From: Bacteroidetes bacterium 43-16
GTDB taxonomy: Bacteria; Bacteroidota; Bacteroidia; Chitinophagales; Chitinophagaceae
Direction: 5' to 3'
Assembly: GCA_001897525.1 (NCBI GenBank)
Contig: MKTB01000017.1
Coordinates: 1 to 64,000 of the forward strand
DNA: 64,000 nt
The position numbers and the translations under genes were made by a program. Positions 60,794 to 64,000 of the stretch are shown in pieces (position 1 is the first letter of the stretch; each line of letters starts with the position of its first letter). Below the pieces are notes generated by a model. It saw nothing but the letters and a program-made list of their open reading frames with translations. It had not been told where the DNA came from and searched no databases.

Positions 60794-61837
60794 TTAGCAA
60801 GCAATCTTGAATTCCTTATATTTTTCTTTGTTAATTAGTTCTTTTAAAGTAAGTCTTCTATTAACATTCTCGAATGCACTTTGAAATAGTTCGCCCTTTT
60901 TAAGATGTCTCCGATTAAATCGGAACTGAAATTCATTAGTGTATCTTTGTAAGTGCTTTCTACTGACATTATGAAACGTTCCAAATATTGTACGCTTAAA
61001 CTGTGACCATGCATTCTCTACTCCATTGCTAGAATAGCCATCTGTAGCATAACGATGTTGCTTGTGATTTACTGATTTATGATCATACCAATCATCAAGC
61101 ATCCGATATACTTTGTATTCGTCTGTTACAATTGTTGATTCAATTTCGACAGTTCTGAATATTAATGGCTTTAAAGTCTTTGCTTTCGTATCTGGTACTA
61201 CTTTACAAATCAATATTGGGTGTTGTGTTACAACTTTCTCTCTAACTGTTTTAGTGGGAATTACTTTATGTGGTCTTTCTACCATGTCATATTCAGCTTG
61301 TTGATAAATACCAAATACAGGTGTCTTGTCCTTGAAGCTACGACCTTGACTATTAAAAACCTTTTTATTCCAATGACGATTTTTGTTCTTCCCACCGACG
61401 TAAGTTTCATCACACTGTACAACGCCATTTAATTTCTTCTTGATTGCATTTTCTCTAAGCATATATCTGATTCTATGCAACATAAACCAGGCTGTTGCCT
61501 GTGTAACTCCAATATCAGAGGCTAATTGAACAGAACTAATACTTTTTGTCCTAGTAATTACTGTATATATGACACAAAACCAAGTAGAGAGCGGGATTGG
61601 ACTATTTTCAAATATAGTTCCTTTGATTACTGAGAATTGCTTTTTACAATCAGCACATTTGAAACGCTTGTTTTTGCCATTCAAAGTATAAACCTTTGAG
61701 CAATTACAATAAATACAAGTAACATTGCCTCCCCAACGCATGTCTTTCAGAAATTCCACACACTTCTCACTATCCGAAAAATATTCGGACACCTGAGCAT
61801 AAGTGCTGAATTTCAATATGTTGTTGGGTATTGCCAA
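60794..61837 (-). CDS. IS1595-family transposase
   Basis: A 347-residue DDE enzyme. An N-terminal zinc ribbon (CIYCNC, then FKCADCKKQF, about 41-67) precedes a helix-turn-helix part and the catalytic domain. The first Asp lies in VQCDETYVGGKNKN, the second in STIVTDEYKVY, and the Glu-type end in GVENAWSQFKRTIFG. All parts appear intact. The start is a TTG at 61837, since a stop lies two codons upstream. It is 245 bases from the right end of the element and probably moves it. Confidence 0.9.
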   Translation of the reverse strand: MAIPNNILKFSTYAQVSEYFSDSEKCVEFLKDMRWGGNVTCIYCNCSKVYTLNGKNKRFKCADCKKQFSVIKGTIFENSPIPLSTWFCVIYTVITRTKSISSVQLASDIGVTQATAWFMLHRIRYMLRENAIKKKLNGVVQCDETYVGGKNKNRHWNKKVFNSQGRSFKDKTPVFGIYQQAEYDMVERPHKVIPTKTVREKVVTQHPILICKVVPDTKAKTLKPLIFRTVEIESTIVTDEYKVYRMLDDWYDHKSVNHKQHRYATDGYSSNGVENAWSQFKRTIFGTFHNVSRKHLQRYTNEFQFRFNRRHLKKGELFQSAFENVNRRLTLKELINKEKYKEFKIAC

Positions 61838-62069
61838 TACCTAAAGGTACCCTAGCAAAACCGAACAAACACCCTTGCTATAGTTGTTTTTTCGGAGAGT
61901 TTTTCGGAGTAATGTGTGTTTTTAGATATCAAATCTTACAAACATACATAGTAAATATTAGTGCTTTTAGATGATTTAGCGACTTGATTTTAGGATAGTT
62001 AAATCTTTCTAAATATCAACTAAAAATAGCACTCCTGTATAAGATGTGCCATTCATGCGCGTAATTTTA
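61838..62069. other. Right subterminal region of the element
   Basis: About 230 AT-rich bases. They include two copies of TTTTTCGGAG near 61888-61909, possible transposase-binding repeats. No gene is seen. Confidence 0.4.
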
Positions 62070-62082
62070 GGTTAAACTAATA
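62070..62082 (-). repeat. Right terminal inverted repeat
   Basis: GGTTAAACTAATA, the partner of 57652-57664, followed by the TATA duplication. Confidence 0.75.
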
Positions 62083-62460
62083 TATAGTTGCCTTGATTTT
62101 AGTTTCTATTTTTTTGCCAGGATAGCCTTTGTCTTTTTTGTTTTTAGCGATGATCTCATTCACAATCACAGCCAGCCTTTTATTATTTATTGTTGCACTT
62201 CCGGCAGTGGTAATGGCGGTGTAATTATCATATTTGAACAACTTCTCCTCATAATCTTTAGTATGGGAGGGTTTCCTTTCAAACAGGGCTAAAATATCTT
62301 TCGGGTCAATTTTTATTTCTTTAACAGATGTTCCCTTTGTTTTCGATTCAAAAAAATCGAGAAAATTATCATATTCAATTATCCTGTTCGTCGAGGTCAC
62401 GAGTGAGTCCGCAATAATGGCCACTCCTTTTTTAGCAATTACAGAAGCGATAAACGTCAT
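62083..62460 (-). pseudogene. N-terminal part of the Ntn-hydrolase (proteasome-like) gene
   Basis: The first 126 codons of the broken gene. It begins MTFIASVIAKKGVAIIADSL: Thr2 would be the nucleophile after Met removal, and VAIIADSLVTS is the classic second strand of proteasome-type subunits. TTAGSATINNKRLAVIVNEI follows. Because the element ends with an in-frame stop, the present product is 127 residues ending in KATIY. Its other 208 residues are at 57021-57647. The intact 334-residue protein would be larger than HslV or Anbu subunits. Confidence 0.72.
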
Positions 62461-62556
62461 AGGTTTTGGTGTATTTAATTATTTGTAATATTATAAATAA
62501 TTAATCAAACACGCAATTGCTTTTAATGTTTTCCTCTTGTTATTTCCAAATGAAAA

Positions 62557-62583
62557 GAAGGAGCTACAGTTTGTAGCTCCTTC
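62557..62583 (-). terminator. Intrinsic terminator of the barrel gene
   Basis: A perfect 12-base stem GAAGGAGCTACA (62557-62568) and complement (62572-62583) with three-base loop and a short T run on the minus strand. Confidence 0.85.
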
Positions 62584-62609
62584 GGTAAAACTGGTTAATA
62601 CCAGGAATA

Positions 62610-63470
62610 TTAGAAGTGGAACGCCAGGAAGATGTTTCCTGTAGTCACAGTTTGTAAACCCGTAGCTTTAGCTGCAGTGCGGCCTAATCTGCTGGTTTCA
62701 GTTTGTACTGAATTAGTAGCAGTATTGAAGCTTTCGTTAGTACCTTCACCAAAGTTTACATTACCATTGGAGTAGAAGGCCAGGCCTAATTCACCACCGA
62801 TAGCAATTTTAGGCGCGAAGAAGTACTCAACACCTGCAAAACCACCCAATCCGAAGCGGATGTTAGTGCCGGAAACTTCAGATACCGGGCGCACAGCGCC
62901 GGTACCCCATGCTGCTGTAGGGCTTTGGTTCAGAGAAGTCATTGCATTGCCATAGTCATACTCAACTTTTGAACGCTGACGGCCGATCAATACTTCACCA
63001 CCCCAGAAACCTTGTAAACGGCCGTAACCACGACGCATTTCATAACCCAGTCTCAAGTCGAAAGTAGAAGATTTAGTCGTTCTGTAATCCACAGTAGAGG
63101 CATTCACATCTAAAGGATTAGCAGCTACGCGCTGATCGTCCTGTACCGTTGCAGACTCCTGACCGTTTCTCAGGTTCATGTTGAGTCTTACTCTTACAGC
63201 ACTCTTGTCGGTTAAGAAATACTTACCGTAAAGTGCACCCTGGAAACCACTGAATTCAGGAGCATTATTATTGGCACCGGTAAACATATTACCTAAGTAG
63301 CGCAACATAGGAGAAGCATCTACGCCTATAGCGAAATCTTTCGCTTCAGGAATAAGCGTTTGGCCAGACTTGTTCTCTGTACCTGCCTTTCTTACAAAAT
63401 CATTCTGAGCAACAGCTAATGAGCTAGTAGCTAATACTGTGCCGATTGATAAAATAGCTAATTTTTTCAT
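62610..63470 (-). CDS. Outer-membrane beta-barrel protein
   Basis: A 286-residue protein with a signal peptide (cleavage near AVAQ, residue 22) and strands typical of OmpA-like or porin-like barrels (FDLRLGYEMRRGYGRLQGFWGGEVL, FGLGGFAGVEYFFAPKIAIGGELGL), ending in the aromatic FLAFHF. Codon use suggests high expression. Ligand is unknown. It lies 50 bases downstream of the lipoprotein gene, so the two may be one unit. Confidence 0.8.
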   Translation of the reverse strand: MKKLAILSIGTVLATSSLAVAQNDFVRKAGTENKSGQTLIPEAKDFAIGVDASPMLRYLGNMFTGANNNAPEFSGFQGALYGKYFLTDKSAVRVRLNMNLRNGQESATVQDDQRVAANPLDVNASTVDYRTTKSSTFDLRLGYEMRRGYGRLQGFWGGEVLIGRQRSKVEYDYGNAMTSLNQSPTAAWGTGAVRPVSEVSGTNIRFGLGGFAGVEYFFAPKIAIGGELGLAFYSNGNVNFGEGTNESFNTATNSVQTETSRLGRTAAKATGLQTVTTGNIFLAFHF

Positions 63471-63520
63471 TTAATACTTATGAAGTTTAAAACAATTTTT
63501 TGATCCTTAAAAGCACTTGA

Positions 63521-64000
63521 TTAGATATCGTCACCCACAGAGTTGTCGATAGTATAATCAGCAGCACCACTTAATTCCCAAGTAGGTAAGTTGTACACTT
63601 CACCAGGTACTAAATTATTGCTGGTAGCAGTTTTGCTGTTCCAGATTACGTTGATAGTTTCAGTAGAAGGGTTACCGTTTACTACAGCAGGTACTACTAC
63701 CTGACCTTTGAAGTCGGCAAACTTAACTGTGATTACAGAACCGTTAGCGCTCACCGGAGCTACGATAGAGAATTCACCAGTAGTTGCATTGAAAGTAACG
63801 TCCTTAATAGTATAAGTACCGCTTGCGCTTGAATTCAATTGAGCATAAGGTACTGTAGCAATGATCTGTACATTACCGGGAGCAGCCCATTTTGGCGTTG
63901 CAGTATTCTCGTCTTTATTGATTAAGATTTTACCGTTGATCGTTGCAGTTTGTTCTGCATTGATTTCTAAAGGTGTAGCAGGATCTTCTTTAGAGCAAGA
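63521..64000 (-). CDS. Partial lipoprotein (5' end beyond the window)
   Basis: The reading frame is open to the window edge: SCSKEDPATPLEINAEQ at the beginning fits the lipobox Cys and first mature residues of a surface lipoprotein. The visible 159 residues form beta-sandwich-like repeats rich in Thr, Ala and Val (ATINGKILINKD, GEFSIVAPVSANGSVITVKF). The end is acidic (IDNSVGDDI). It is upstream of the barrel gene on the same strand. The signal peptide is missing only because the window stops. Confidence 0.78.
   Translation of the reverse strand, partial: SCSKEDPATPLEINAEQTATINGKILINKDENTATPKWAAPGNVQIIATVPYAQLNSSASGTYTIKDVTFNATTGEFSIVAPVSANGSVITVKFADFKGQVVVPAVVNGNPSTETINVIWNSKTATSNNLVPGEVYNLPTWELSGAADYTIDNSVGDDI

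Larger units (their letters stand above)
57652..62082. mobile_element. 4.4-kb IS1595-type insertion with cargo
   Basis: Bounded by 13-base terminal inverted repeats with one mismatch, TAGTAGTTTAACC (57652-57664) and GGTTAAACTAATA (62070-62082), and a TATA duplication (57648-57651 and 62083-62086). It carries a transposase gene near the right end plus five unrecognised genes, a nested-fold region and a candidate small RNA. It is AT-rich compared with the core genome. An 8-base repeat TATATAGT (57648-57655 and 62081-62088) gives an alternative duplication, shifting the ends by 2-4 bases. Confidence 0.78.

Noticed and set aside
57648-62088. Eight-base target duplication TATATAGT
   Set aside because: The repeat is perfect, but it misaligns the terminal repeats by two bases and leaves a TAA in the rejoined gene. 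The TATA model restores the frame and aligns the repeats. It remains an open alternative.
1-64000. tRNA, rRNA or CRISPR arrays
   Set aside because: No rRNA-like stretches, no recognisable cloverleaf or GGTTCGAATC-type arms and no regularly spaced repeats were found by eye. A tRNA scan could still find one I missed.

Overview
The window reads as a chromosomal segment of a Bacteroidota bacterium, most likely of the Chitinophagaceae/Chitinophagales. The evidence is recurring TAnnTTTG promoter elements with a TTTG about 20 bases upstream, type IX secretion (T9SS) sorting domains plus a PorT homologue next to ubiE, a bacillithiol-type YtxJ, several TonB-linked outer-membrane proteins, and weak use of Shine-Dalgarno sites. 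No rRNA, tRNA or CRISPR array was seen. The species cannot be named from sequence alone. Layout: 1-8024 is a graspetide-type RiPP locus of the grasp-with-spasm kind: an unknown protein, an ATP-grasp maturase, a 64-residue coupled protein, a SPASM maturase, a C39-peptidase ABC exporter, a membrane-fusion protein and a TolC-like channel. The precursor peptide is not in the window. The first 2.7 kb are much more AT-rich than the rest, and the switch falls inside the SPASM gene. 8807-10549 holds two secreted proteins. 10632-15618 is a set of small cytosolic proteins, including an ArsR/SRPBCC operon with a visible operator. 15728-20300 looks like a metal-acquisition island: a Fur/Zur-like regulator, a TonB receptor, a lipoprotein and a His-rich T9SS protein whose promoter carries two near-identical palindromes. 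20462-32153 is a run of minus-strand housekeeping, stress and secreted genes with TetR, Crp-like and HxlR regulators, a compact RNA ligase and a GNAT gene broken by one stop codon. 32416-33835 is tyrS with its leader. 33960-41794 carries mostly unrecognised proteins, some very AT-rich. 42111-56631 is core genome: ytxJ, rimO, ahcY, a large TonB-type barrel, a flippase, trmD, pyrF, a TRIC channel, an NlpC/P60 hydrolase, lgt, porT and ubiE. 56776-62460 is a proteasome-like (Ntn-hydrolase) gene split by a 4.4-kb IS1595-type element. 62610-64000 holds an outer-membrane barrel and a partial lipoprotein. Two findings stand out. First, tyrS is preceded by a complete candidate ribosome-mediated attenuator: a promoter, a leader ORF with three consecutive Tyr codons, a competing antiterminator pairing and an intrinsic terminator 12 bases before the start codon. 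Second, the insertion at 57652-62082 can be excised on paper to restore an exact in-frame 334-residue Ntn-hydrolase. Its cargo includes unknown genes, a strongly nested RNA or DNA fold at 58310-58426 and a probable small RNA gene at 59978-60091.
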